From contig NC_081406.1 of assembly GCF_030272615.1 (NCBI RefSeq), positions 484,437,900 through 484,501,899 on the forward strand: a DNA stretch of 64,000 bases. The letters run 5' to 3'. The DNA is from Cryptomeria japonica. Its lineage: Eukaryota; Streptophyta; Pinopsida; Cupressales; Cupressaceae. Positions 10,697 through 22,037 of this stretch are shown piece by piece. Numbering within the stretch: the stretch's first letter is position 1; each line of letters starts with the position of its first letter. Under the pieces are notes generated by a model. The model was not told the origin of the DNA, searched no databases, and was given only the letters and a program-made list of their open reading frames with translations. The position numbers were made by a program, and so were the translations under genes.

Positions 10697-12769
10697 TGTC
10701 CATGCACAGTAGGTCCTTTGTTTGTATATATTTTGTTTCTTTCCTGTTGTTTTGTTTGGGTCTGTGTTTTGGTTTGTTTCTCTATAGTTTCTAAGTTTTC
10801 TTGTGTTGATCTTGTGATCAACCATCCCCAGTTAGAGCCGTTGTTATCACTATTTAAAAAAATGGGTTTTCCTTTCCCATAATTGGCTAGGTTTTTGAAA
10901 TTTTGAGTTAGACACACTATCAACTGCTTCAGGTCTGTGTTGGTTCTTAAGGGTTTAGGGTTTTAATTTTAAATCGCTCAATGTTGATCAAAAACCCTTT
11001 GGTTTCTATTCCTTCGTTACTTTATCCACTTAAGTAATGGGTCTTGGGATCGTAAGAGGTGTTCCCCCATGTCTTTTGCCTAGGCGGTTGTTGAATTAAT
11101 CGTAAAATTTTATGCCTTATGTCTTTTCTTCCTAATGTCGTCAGGCCCAGTAAGTTGTGTGTAGCTCTCAGGTGGATCTATGGTTTTCTCTATTTCGTTA
11201 GGCGAAGTTGCGCGTGGTTTAAGACTCATGAAATGGAAAAAGGGAGAAGCGTTCTAAATGGTGCATTTAGTCTGGTTTAAAATGGCTTCATTTTGTTCAA
11301 GATCTGACGGCTGGCATTATTTCGCAGCTAAAACTTGCAAGTGAAACACCTTTTGCAAAATGGCGAAAGAGTTTGATGGGACACTGTAGTGAAGAATTTC
11401 TAAGTGATTAAAAGGTGATCAAGTCCAATCTAAACCGACGATTCACGCTGTTTCATGGCTGATAGATGCTCGAAGGTTACACCCTGTGAAACAACGAAAA
11501 GGTTTTTTGGTCTGCGAAAAGGGAGTCTTTTGTAAAAGCATAACAAGTGATTAAGTTTCTTTTGATTTGATGGTTTGCGCAGCTTTGCAGGATTAAAATG
11601 CTTGACAGTTAGCTTTTGTGAAGTAGCGAAATGACATGAAACTATAAGCAGATGATCCAGCTGGTTGGGAGGGTGAGTAAGATGATGGCACATGGAAGAG
11701 GTCACAATAGTCAGCAAGGTGGGTCTAAGAATTAAAAGGTGGGTCCCAGAGGTGAGTCATGCCGTGGGATAAGAAGTGACCTGGCAGATATAGGTGGCAA
11801 GGATGAGGTGGAACCTAGTGTTTTCTCTCAGCAAATGAAAGGTTGACATGTCAGTTTGAAAGTGACTAGATGCCAAGTGTTTGAAGTTGAGTCAGAGGGC
11901 CCACATCTACCAAATTCAGTAAGTTGTTAAGCATCAAGCAAGTCAAATATAATGTAACGGCCCACATGAGTTCGCAATGGTAAAGTGCTCATGTTTTATG
12001 CCCTGTGAAATGGCAAAAAGGTTTTTCAGCCCTGAAGATAGATAAAGCATGAGGTTAAAAGGGGATCAACTCTGTTTTGATCCAAGGGCTCATGTTGTTT
12101 TGCGATTGCGAACCAACCGAAGGATATGCTTCGCAAAATAGCGAAAAGAAAAGAAGGTATCCAGGTGTCATGCTAGATGGTGACATGTCCATGGACACAT
12201 GGTTTTAGAAGAAGTTTAGGACCCGCCAAGGTGTAACCAACAGTTATAAGGGAAGGACATGTGATTGACGTTGAACTAAATGCGAAGAGTTTTCCAAGGC
12301 TAATGGTTGATTGCCACATGGTAGTCAGTAACCAGTGAGAAAGTGGCATGAGTAAAGCACGCATAAAGGTCTCCCTTAAATGATGGTCATCTCTGAATTG
12401 ATCCAACGCTTCGCGTTGTTTCGTGGCCTAAAGTTGAAAGTTGTTTAAGCTTCACGAAATAGAAAAAGACCGCTAGCAGTCAAGGTAAAGGAGCGGTTAA
12501 TGAAGAAGTCGATGGTTTCGATAAGAGTTAAACACTGAGTAGTTAGAGTTCCATCTAATGCTTGGCACGGCTTCACGAAGGAGAAGTGCTTGAAGGATAA
12601 AGCCCATGAAATGGCGAAAAGGAGGTAGGGCCTGGGGTGAAGCCAAGGTTGTTAAGTCAGTGTAAAGGTCGATCAAGTTTCTTTTGATCAGACAGTTGGT
12701 GTGATTTCGTTTAACGAAATCGCCCGAAAGTTATGCTTCACAAAACAGCGAAAGAGCAAAAGGAAAGAA
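10697..12769 (+). repeat. T1 3' UTR with diverged tandem repeats
   Basis: I see no credible coding. From about 11,290 to 12,755 a unit of about 85-130 bases recurs: GATCAAGT...TTTTGATC, then a TTTCGC-like core, then GYTTCRYGAAATRGCGAAAAG. I place copies near 11,290, 11,416, 11,550, 11,955, 12,063, 12,396, 12,559 and 12,669; later copies resemble each other most. Repeat-rich segments between pol and the 3' LTR are a known property of Tat/Ogre elements and can seed satellites. 10,697-11,200 is T-rich and otherwise plain. Confidence 0.6.
12751..12769 (+). promoter_or_regulatory. Candidate T1 polypurine tract
   Basis: AAAGAGCAAAAGGAAAGAA lies immediately before TGTGCAGG, which could be the LTR start. 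TGT here pairs with the ACA at the LTR end (3,637 and 17,657). It is the best purine tract just after the tandem repeats, but others exist (11,235 and 12,617). The 5' LTR start that would settle this is outside the window. Confidence 0.35.
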
Positions 12770-13101
12770 TGTGCAGGAATGTTGTGACCCGTTGGAGCAA
12801 AACATTTGAATTCTCTCATGAATTCAATTCTAAAGGGACGACCGAAGCATGCGGTATCAATGTCGCAGTTAAGAGTCTGGGTACCATATATGATCTCGTA
12901 TCAACCAAATGAAGGTATCATTCCAAAGAACTGTTGCAGAGGAGAAGATACAGAGCTATTTTCTTCAAATACAGAGCAAGTAAATTCAGTTGCAGAGTGG
13001 ATTCCTTCGAGCTAAAAGCAATTTTTCTTGTACTTTTGTGTGGTAAAGATTTGTCACAAAACCAGTTGGGGATAATATTCTAGTTGCTTGCATATTTCAA
13101 A

Positions 13102-16100
13102 ATGGCACCTAAGAGAGAATTTTTAGGGAAAGTTAATTACTAGGAAAGGGCCATTTGCGAATATTTTTCTCGAACAGTTGACGTTGTCAACTAATCAGGC
13201 ATCAAAAGTAAAAGAATTAGTGTCAAGAGCTCCTCGTTTGAAAATAGGAGAAGGGTTATATGATAAGGGTAATTGGTTGAGAGATCCACAGGTTGGGTTG
13301 TCTGGGTTGGGGTTATTCAAAGTTGGATTCGGAATGAGAAATTCTCGAGCCCCGCAGAATAGCATCTGGGAGTTAGATGTAGGGAAATTGGTAGTTCCAG
13401 GAGTATTCATGGACATGGATCTATTGACTCAAATTGCACATATTTATGATCTAGTCACAAGGAGCATTAGGGATATGAATGGGAAAGCCCTCATTGAAAT
13501 CAATAATGAGGAATTCAGAAGTGCTTTTGGGCTTAATGAGTTTACCAATTTTCTGGAACCCATTAACTTCAAATCATTAGCTCAAGTATACAGTGCACAG
13601 AGAAACCACCTTAGAAATGGGCCTCTTAAGGAATTTTTTGTGAAGATAGGTGGGTTGACAGCTGTAGGACCCAACACTGAAGAGCCCTTCTCATTGAATC
13701 TGTTCACCCTTAGGGCTAAGGGAATGTATTGGTCACTTTGCCAAATTTTGGGAGAGGATGCTGAGGCAAATATGCATAATCATTACATGCTAATGATTGC
13801 TCAGATTTTGAATCCTTCTCTTGCAATAACATTTGATTATGCTTCTTTTATTACTGATGCTATCCATGGAGGGTTGATAGGCCTTTTGGATGGTATTCAC
13901 TCCTCATGCATATATTTTTGTTCAAAGGTGGTGATTATTTCGCAAGTGGAATGGACCTTATAAAAGAGAAAGAGGGAGAAAAGATGCCAATGCAACTATG
14001 CAGTATTGTGTTGTCATGGGACAAAGATGATGCCAGTTTCTTAACATTTGATAAATATTTTGCATCAAATATCAGAACTCTTCTCTGTTCAGAAAACCCA
14101 AGGATCCCCAAGGTTCTTTTGGAATTTATTAGACCAAAAGAATTTGCAGAAAGTATAAAGATTGTTCATAATTGGGGTGATATTTACTTATACCCTGTCT
14201 CCACAGTTTTCAGAGTTTTTGGTTTCAAAGGCACTCCATTCTTATTTCCCTATCAGGTCCCTCTCAAAGTGGGAATTGTAGAAGTCCTTAGACAAATTGG
14301 TAGTGTACAAGAGGCAGAGCTGACAAGCAGAGGTAAAGGGACTATTTTCCCTATGCTTACTATAGCCCACCAATTTGTAATAACCAAAGGAGGTTGGAAT
14401 TGTTTTGAGGATTTTCTCAAACCTTATCATTTGTCAACTACAATATCCAGGTCTCTCGATCTAGAAGACTTCTTCAATGGCATGTTTAGAAAGAGAGCAT
14501 TGTGCAGAGGTAGACCCCATCAATTTCAGTTTTGTAAAGACCTCATTAGAAATGAGTTTGATCTAGATGAGCAGGAGCTGAGGAAGGAAAAATGGGTGTC
14601 TTATAAAAAAGCCTTAGATTTTGTACATCAGTTTGATGCCAGCTATGACCCATTGTCTAGCCTTTTCCCTTTTGAGGAGAAAATAAAGTTCCTAATTGTT
14701 TGCTTTGAGGATGTGATGCAGACTCTAAAAGAAAAGAGGGAGGTCATGATTAAAAGCAACCCTAAAAAGGCAAGAATGGTTTTAAGTAGGTTTGCCTCCA
14801 CTAGAGAAATCCCTCCTAGCAACTATACATGGCACAAGAAGTCTAATTATAGTGTGTCGATGCCTACAACAAGGGAGCCCTCTACCTCTAAAGGAAAGAG
14901 GAAGATACAAGATGTTATTGACATCCAAGAGAGCCCAAAGAAGCAGAGAGTAGGAAAAGAAGAACAATCCGATAAACCCTTGTACTCTCCATCCCAATCC
15001 CCTATTCACATAGGAGATGAACAGGCAGTAGCTAAGCAGCTGATATAGTTAGGCAGTCTAGGAGAAATAGCCAACACTTATGATGAAGTAGAGGAGGGAA
15101 TGCCAGAAGAGCCCCTTGCTACTAAGATGAACATCACTGCCAATGAATTTAAGGGCCAGGAGTGGGATCCTGAGATCAAACAGGCTAGTGAGGACTTCTT
15201 GGCTAACAACAATTTTGTTACATCAGGAGCATTCATGCAATTTGTATGGAAGCAAAATATTGACAAATACAATGCAAGATGTGAGAAGACAAAAGGTGAG
15301 CAACCTCACAAAGATCCAGCTCTAGTGGAGGAGAAAATAAAGCAAGAAATGATGGATGAGTTTAAGACCACCACTCTTGAGAAAGGAAGAGATATGGTGG
15401 CACAAGATTGAGTACTCATTCTCCCTAAGTGGGACATAGCAGATGCTCTGGTACTGGAGGTAGTGAGAAAAGAAACCAAGCCCATGGAGGGAATCACTTT
15501 TAGCAAAGATAATTCTACACTTGTCATGTGGTCTCTCAAGAGAGATGAGAATAAGAAAAGTAAGGACACCCCAGGGTCAAGCTACCTTGGTGGAATGATA
15601 GTGAAGAGAGTGCAGAACATAGGGGTGGTGGAAGCTACTAGCACTGTGCTAGAAACTACAAAATTTATTGTTGTAGTAGTAGAAAGGGAAGCTAAGGAGA
15701 AAGTAGACCTCCAAGTCAAGTTGGAGACAATTTTGAAGGCTTATAACAGTGCTAAGGAAGAGGTAAGAGGTAAAGATAGAATCATTTTCTAAGCTGCAAA
15801 GCCAGTTGATAGGACAGTACCATCAAGATGAATCTTCAACACTAATGATTTCCTCTTCTCCTGCAAGACCTCCACCTAGCAGCCCCATCATTGAGTTCCC
15901 GCCATCTCTAGCACCTTCTAGCTCCCAAATGGTTGAGATTACTGCTCAAGAATTAGAGAATCTAAAATAGGCTCAGGCCTTATATACAAAGAAGTATGAG
16001 GAAAGAGTAAGGGCTACCATTTCAAGTTTTGTAGATACCATGAGTGCTTCACTATTATATAACAACATAAGAAAGATTTTGGATATGTGGAATGAGCTTA

Positions 16101-16720
16101 ATGGAGATAAGGCCATTTTGACACCTATTTTTGACAAGTGGAAGCCTAGAGAGCAGGACTTGGAGCTTATTTGTGTATCTTATGATGAAGCAGGGGTTGA
16201 TCCTATCATCAAATCCACTTGTGACACCACCACGGGCTTAGTAAAATTGGCAGAAGGCATGGATAATGTTGACAGGAAAATCAACTTGTACAAGAAGGAG
16301 TACATTGATCAGGTTTTTGAATTGATTCCAGGAGTTTTTATCAACCCAAATCAGTTTAAGGACAAACAAGTGTGGCTTAAGGAATTAGAAGCCAAACTGT
16401 CAGCTAGAATAAAAGGAATTGTTGACTTATATGATGCTTCCTTTTTTGTTGTAACAATTAAGGAGATAGAGAAAATCAAATCTCATTATGGTTTTCTCAA
16501 TTCAGAGGTCAACAAGGTGAGAAATTCATGGAAGAGGTTAACCAAGGCAAAGGAAAAAGTGATTACCTTCATGTGGCCAACTGATGATGTGTACAATGAG
16601 TGGACAAGAAAATATGCCATCCAGGATGCAGAGTAGTTAGAGGGTGCTCCTGAATAGTTAGAAGAGGTTGCAACCGGACAACAAGTAGAAGAAGCCGCAG
16701 AGATCGAAAAGGACTTGTAA
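13102..16720 (+). pseudogene. Long ORF of unknown function in the T1 3' LTR (fuller copy)
   Basis: This is the second copy of the LTR ORF and includes the N-terminal part absent at the window start. A plausible start is ATG 13,102 (MAPKREFLGK), followed by a stop at 13,141 and a frame change into 13,178-13,963. A further frameshift near 13,903 leads to 13,906-15,048, then stops at 15,046 and 15,409. Another frameshift near 15,790 leads to 16,040-16,636. The original end is likely TAA 16,718-16,720. The total is about 1,150-1,200 codons. The basic KRK/PKKQR clusters lie at about 14,890-14,955. I recognise no enzyme motif. Stops in this copy are sense codons in the other LTR, apart from a GAA-TAG near the C-terminus shared by both. 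Confidence 0.7.
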
Positions 16721-16815
16721 CTGTTTTTGTAAAAGGCTTTGTAACTTCTTCTAGAAAAGAAATGATTGCAACAAATTATCCTAGGAAATTCTGAAGCTAT
16801 GTGCATCCATATGGT

Positions 16816-16822
16816 TATAAAT
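16816..16822 (+). promoter_or_regulatory. Candidate TATA box of the T1 3' LTR
   Basis: TATAAAT in the same context as 2,797-2,803 of the 5' LTR, about 95 bases after the ORF end. If used, it would transcribe outward into T2. Confidence 0.4.
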
Positions 16823-17660
16823 GGATACCCGGACTAATAGAAAGATGATCACAAAGAATTGTAAGAAAACGCTGCAGAAATTTTTCTGAGCTTTTCTAAG
16901 TTTAATGGAGAATATTCGAAAGTTTTTGTAATACTTTCTTGAAAATAATATCAATATACAGACCATCAGTTTTGAGTAACAACTTGGTGTCATCTTCAAA
17001 TGTGTTTTCAATTGTTTACTATTTCATTCTGAATAATCCAGGCTTATTTCGTGTGAATAGGGTTGTAAGGCAACTTTCAATAGATATTTTCTTGGCTTTT
17101 CCCTTCAAGAGGGGAATTAAATATGCAAGAAATATTTCTACTAGTAAATTCTTTGTAGGATACTTTGAATCTTGATTAGCATACTTTAATTTGGTATGCA
17201 TAAATTCTTATGTGTGTCAGGCATATAGAGGGATCAACAGAAGCCGAGCCAATGGGATGTGTAAAAAATTTTTGTTTGGGGAGTATTGTTTGAATTTAGA
17301 TGACTCTGTGACCTTGGATAAGGCACTGGTATAGATCGAGGTTGTCTATTACATGTTTTGTAGGTCAAAATACTAAATATGAGTATAATTTTCATTCCTT
17401 TGTTTCACTTAGTCTCAAGGTGATTAGGTCCACTGGTTTTTTGGACTAGTTTGGTGTGGATTTATCTTTTGAAAGTGTGAATTTAGTTCACAAAGGTATA
17501 CCCTCCTGGACTCTGAGTAGGTCCGAGGTGTAGAAGGTTAAATCAAACCTTGTCATATGTTGTCCTAAGAGTTTCCTTCCCTTTAATATCTCTTCTGCAT
17601 AGAGCTTAATCATTTTATTATAAGGATGTTAAAGTGAATCAGATTTTGAAGACAACAAAA

Positions 17661-18271
17661 TATTTGCAATTATGGAAAAACAAACAAGAGCAACTTGAAA
17701 TTGAAAGGGAAGAAGAAGATGCAGATGTCGATGTAGTTCATGCGTATGCAAGCCAAATGTTAGGAACTAGACCACTTGAATCAAAATAACATTTGGTTGA
17801 CTTGGACTTAATTGATGATGATCAAGAGCTACTTGCAAAAGGTCATTCTGATGAGAGTATCATTCAAGACATTGAAACACATATTGAAAGCTCTAACATC
17901 TCTATCATCACCCCTAATATCTTTGAAACAATTCAACATGAGGATCCTTTATCCTTAATCCATCCTGAACCTATGGATTAGGAAAATCAAAGATAGGCCA
18001 TCATTGATACCTTTCCTAATGACCACGCCATATCCATATATCTTCATGCAATCGAACCCACAACTACTTTCACCAGGAATCTCAACAATGTATCTTCGAA
18101 TCAAGTGGGTCCCAAATATCCTAATCGCAAAATTGAAAATAAAGAAATAATATCAGTTCTAATGCTGAAAACCATTTATTGGCAACATTAGACTGAGAAA
18201 AAGTAAAAATAAAGGACACATGTAATGGTGAAAACCTCCTCAAAGCACCAAAAGATGGGATATTTGACACG
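17661..18271 (+). pseudogene. T2 pre-RNase H remnant
   Basis: Short open stretches rich in D and E (for example 17,700-17,990) are joined by stops at about 17,788, 17,979 and 17,994 and by frameshifts. I recognise no domain. The position suggests the Gag-Pol linker of T2. RT motifs are absent. Confidence 0.4.
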
Positions 18272-18874
18272 TTGCTTGAATACTATCAAGAAAGGTCATC
18301 AATTTTGATAGAATCAATAGAGGCAGATAACATTGGCACAACTAATCTACATCCAGAAATCTCTCTATCAAAACATGTAGTGCATAAATATTTGGAACTC
18401 TTAAAAAGAAGGCAAATCAAAAGATGGTCATATGTAGACATTCTAGGGTTCGATCCAGATCTTATAATACATCACCCAAATATCAGTCCAGGAGTAGGCA
18501 TCTATAATGGAACACAACATAAATCAGGAGAAGGTATTATATTCATCACACCACAAGGTTATACAATTCCAAAAGCATACAAATTAAGCTTTCCATGCAC
18601 CAACAATACAACAGAATATGAAGCTTTGGTTACAAGTATCAAAATAGCTATACAATGGAACATTACACAACTTCAAGTCTTTGGAGACACTCATCTCGTG
18701 ATCAATCAAATTAATAATGATTATAAAACAAAGGATGAAAATTTAATGCCTTATAAAATGATGGTTGATGATATCAAGAAATACTTTGTAGAAATAACTT
18801 TCCAACAGATTCCAAGGAATGACAACAAAGAAGCATATGCCATGGCAACACTTGCTTCTCTATTGCAGACATAG
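18272..18874 (+). pseudogene. T2 archaeal-like RNase H
   Basis: GVGIYNGTQHKSGEGIIFITPQG, then YKLSFPCTNNTTEYEAL (about 18,583-18,630), VFGDTHLVINQIN (about 18,678) and FQQIPRNDNKEAYAMATLASL (about 18,802-18,860) match the extra RNase H of Tat elements. The Glu (EYEAL) and the middle Asp (GDTHL) are present. The usual first motif FDGA is replaced (YNGT), so the first Asp seems lost. The reading frame continues past the TAG at 18,872-18,874 into integrase, so here the RNase H directly precedes integrase, unlike T1. Confidence 0.75.
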
Positions 18875-18901
18875 GAAAATCAAGAGCATTATGAATTCCT
18901 G

Positions 18902-20238
18902 GTGGAAGAGTTGTTTTACCTTGCTCATAATTGTCCTGATTCCCAAACTATCTGTCACCTTGGTGGGCATGATTCCTCCCGTTATGGCCAAACTTACACA
19001 TACCTGAAAGATAGCACCCTACCTCCTAATTTATCAAAGAACCAAAAGAGAAACTTTATTCGCCAATCCTCTCATTATACTCTTGTCGTGGATACCCTTT
19101 TTAAACGAGGTCTAGACGATACTCTTTTAAGATATCTTGAACAAGAAGAATCTGAGAAGGCCTTAAATAAAGTCCATAACAAAATTTGTGGCACTCATTC
19201 AAGTGGTCTTACCCTTTTGAAAAAACTCATATGCTTGGGCTATTATTGGCTAATTGTGGAACGAGATTCTTTTCAAATAGCTAAAACATGCAAACAATGT
19301 CACATCCATGGGAATTTGATTCATGCACCACCATAAGAACTTCATGCTTTGGAAACATCTTGGCCTTTCTGCCAATGGGGTCTTGATTTAGTAGGAAAGA
19401 TAAATCCTTTTTTCATCTAATGGTCACAAATTCATCTTTGTAGCTACAAAATATTTCACAAAATGGATTGAGGCGGTACCTCTCACAAATATCATAGGAA
19501 AACAAATTGCTGCATTTATCTTGAACTACATCTTCTGTCACTATGGAATACCCATGACCATTATCACTGATAATGGATGAGCATTCAAGAATCAGGATGT
19601 CCAAGAGCTATGTGAGAAATTCAAGATCCAACACAGATTTTCCACACGCTACTATCCCCAAGGAAATAGGCAAGCAGAATCATCAAACAAAACCATTTTG
19701 AAAATCCTCAAAAAAATAGTGAGTGATGCTGGCAAAGATTGACATATTCAATTGAACCCTGCTCTATGGGCCTACCATACTAGTATCCGCACACCAACAG
19801 GTGCCACACCTTTCTCTCTTGTTTATGGATTAGAAGTAATACTACCAATAGAAGTAGAGATACCTTCTCTACAAGTATCATTAAAAGGTCTTATCCCAGA
19901 TGAAGAACAATGAGTATCTAGATTGCAAGAGTTAGAATTGATCCATGAACAAAGACAAAATGCCTTTGATCATTTAAAGGTATATCAGCAAATAAAGTGT
20001 CACAATTTTAATCATAAGGTCAAATTAAGAACATTTCAAGTTGGTTAGCTAGTACTAAAAGAAAATCCACACAACCAGTCAGATCGAGAAAAGAAAGGGA
20101 ATTTTGAACCAAATTGGTGAGGTCCATTTGTGGTCACAACAATATTTGGGTCAGGAGCATATCAGCTATCAACATAGGATGGGGATCAACTCGAGGAAAC
20201 CATCAATAGCATGCATCTGAAGAAGTTTTATGTCTGAA
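18902..20238 (+). pseudogene. T2 integrase
   Basis: The zinc domain is readable to 19,336: HNKICGTHSSG and CKQCHIHG. The core has GLDLVGK (about 19,380), a frameshift near 19,420, TKWIEAVP, ITDNG (about 19,566) and QAESSNKT (about 19,673). The C-terminal part ends with HLKKFYV and TGA at 20,236-20,238. Catalytic D, D and E are still visible. Stops at 19,334, 19,578, 19,740, 19,911 and later make it dead. It is from the same broad lineage as T1 integrase but clearly a different family. Confidence 0.8.
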
Positions 20239-20244
20239 AATGCT

Positions 20245-20402
20245 GAAAAATCCAAAAACAGTGAGAAAGCAGAAAAATCCAAAAACAGCGAGAAAGCAAA
20301 AAAATCCAAAAACAGTGAGAAAGTAGAAAAATCCAAAACCAGTGAAAAGGTAGAAAATCCAAAAACAGTGAAAAAGCAGAAAAATCCCAAAATAGTGAAA
20401 AT
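20245..20402 (+). repeat. 27-bp tandem repeat (9 codons) after T2 pol
   Basis: About 5.8 copies of a 27-base A-rich unit; read in the frame of the ATG at 20,230 each gives a nine-residue E/K/S/N block (EKSKNSEKA and variants). The array starts right after the integrase stop, in a different frame, and runs into an A14 tract at about 20,407-20,420. This is likely a 3' UTR minisatellite of T2 rather than a protein. Confidence 0.75.
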
Positions 20403-20420
20403 TAACAAAAAAAAAAAAAA

Positions 20421-22037
20421 ATCAAATATGAGAAAAAGTGCAATAAAAACAGATGGTGAAAACCTGGCAAACAGGCACTATCTGTCTGCTAGCTCTTCCA
20501 TCTATTGGTTCATGCATCCTTTCGCTTGCATCATTTTCTGTCAGTAATGTTCATATCCATAATAAATCCTTTGTACATATGTAGGCATCCCAGGTGGCTT
20601 CTCGCCATGGTTTGGATCATTGGGTATATCATAATGAATTTGTTTCTAGGATTGGGGCAAAATCCTACACCTAACTGGGGGCAAAATTATCGATCGTTTT
20701 GAGCTTAATCAAATAGGTAGAATAATAGTCAGGTAACTCTTATCAAGCAAAAATTGAGACACATCCAACATTGAACACAAGATCAAATTATCAACCATCA
20801 AACTATCACATGTCAGTCTAAGCACATCACACACTTTTCAATGGATGATATCTTTTGGATAATGATTTTAGCATGATTGTTCAACTTTTCTATCTTGATT
20901 TTCACTATCATGATTTTTGAGTGACTCCAAGATGTCTTTGACTAGAGGAACAAGGAAGAAACATGATATTTTTCTTGTCTGTTGTTTGTAAATTAATCAT
21001 TAATACGTGCAAATTTGTTTGAAGACATGGTCATCGGAGTATCATCGAATACATTCCTAATTTGCGTATTGAAATGGTTAATACTACCTATTTTTACACA
21101 AGCAACACTCAGGTCATCTTGGTTCAATTATACCTCGATGCTTGTGCTAACTTGCAATATCAAAGTTTAGGAAAGTATTACTTAGGTTATCATGGTTTAG
21201 TTATACCATCGATGTTTGCACTCACTTCCCACATTTTAAAAAGCTCAATGATGACAAAACGCAATAACCCAGTGACTGGTCCAATCGTAGCTTTGCATTT
21301 AGCTTGCATTTCATTATTGCATGGAATCACACATGCTCATTTTATCCAAGGTTAAATCTATCACAGGAATCATCAAGGTATCATCATAAGTGTATACGCA
21401 ATCAAACTGATGACTCATCTCTCTCCAGATATTGTCGACCCAACAAAAAGCTTATGTTCCCCCCTCAACAAAACCAACATCAACATCTTTGAATCTTCTT
21501 GCAACTTTATATCAACAAACTGTCAATTCTTTATCTAATCAACCTTATCAATTCTATCAATCGATCGCATCTAAATCGATTCTATCATGTCTTATATAGA
21601 ATGTATCTTTCCTGAAACCAAACATTCTGATCATGTCTTATACAGGATATATCATTCCTGAAACTAAACGCTTTGATCATCTTTGTCTTATACAGGAGGT
21701 GTCATTCCTGAAACTAGACTGAATCTCTATCTTATCAATCTAATCAATCAAGATTTATCAATAATCAAGAACCACATCACTGTGATAGTAGAACTCACAC
21801 TTTCATCAACCACAATTACATAAATCAAATCATTTCTAATCGGGATATCAATTTCACAAAAAATTCACACACTCCAAAGGTCAATTATCTGAATTGATCT
21901 CCCGAGGGGGCATCATCCTATCACAATTTATCAATCAATAGATAGAGAATCTTATCAAACCAATAACATCATCAAAATGAGATTCTTATTTGAATCAACA
22001 CGTCATCACACCTCGCTTCAAAGAGGGGCAAAATATA
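20421..22037 (+). other. T2 3' UTR, non-coding
   Basis: I see no gene here. It holds purine runs with GGGGCAAA (about 20,655 and 20,680) and three copies of a 46-50-base unit at about 21,581-21,720 (core CTTATACAGGA...CATTCCTGAAAC). The candidate polypurine tract AAAGAGGGGCAAAA lies at about 22,019-22,033. This is consistent with the repeat-rich 3' UTR of a Tat element. Confidence 0.5.

Larger units (their letters stand above)
12770..17657 (+). mobile_element. T1 3' LTR (4.9 kb if the start is right)
   Basis: 14,016-17,657 is the copy of the 5' LTR and is certain. The part from 12,770 to 14,015 is assigned by continuity of the long ORF and by a TG after a purine tract, so the start is tentative. 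The end ACA at 17,655-17,657 is followed by AAATA, a possible half of a 5-bp target duplication whose partner lies outside the window. Past it lies T2 gypsy coding sequence, so T1 inserted into T2. Confidence 0.75.

Noticed and set aside
11430-11717. Antisense open frame in the T1 3' UTR
   Set aside because: It lies in the diverged repeats, has no recognisable domain and no conserved start; chance frame.
12173-12406. Antisense open frame near the T1 repeats
   Set aside because: Repeat sequence with biased composition; no supporting signal.
13178-17000. LTR ORF as a captured host gene pasted into one copy
   Set aside because: It is in both LTRs with matching borders, so it belongs to the LTR itself; whether it came from a host gene long ago cannot be seen here.
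20230-20547. Lysine-rich 105-codon ORF after T2 pol
   Set aside because: It is the translation of a 27-bp minisatellite running into a poly-A tract; more likely UTR repeat than gene.
21062-21492. Two overlapping short ORFs in the T2 3' UTR
   Set aside because: No domain, no upstream signal, and they sit in non-coding element sequence.
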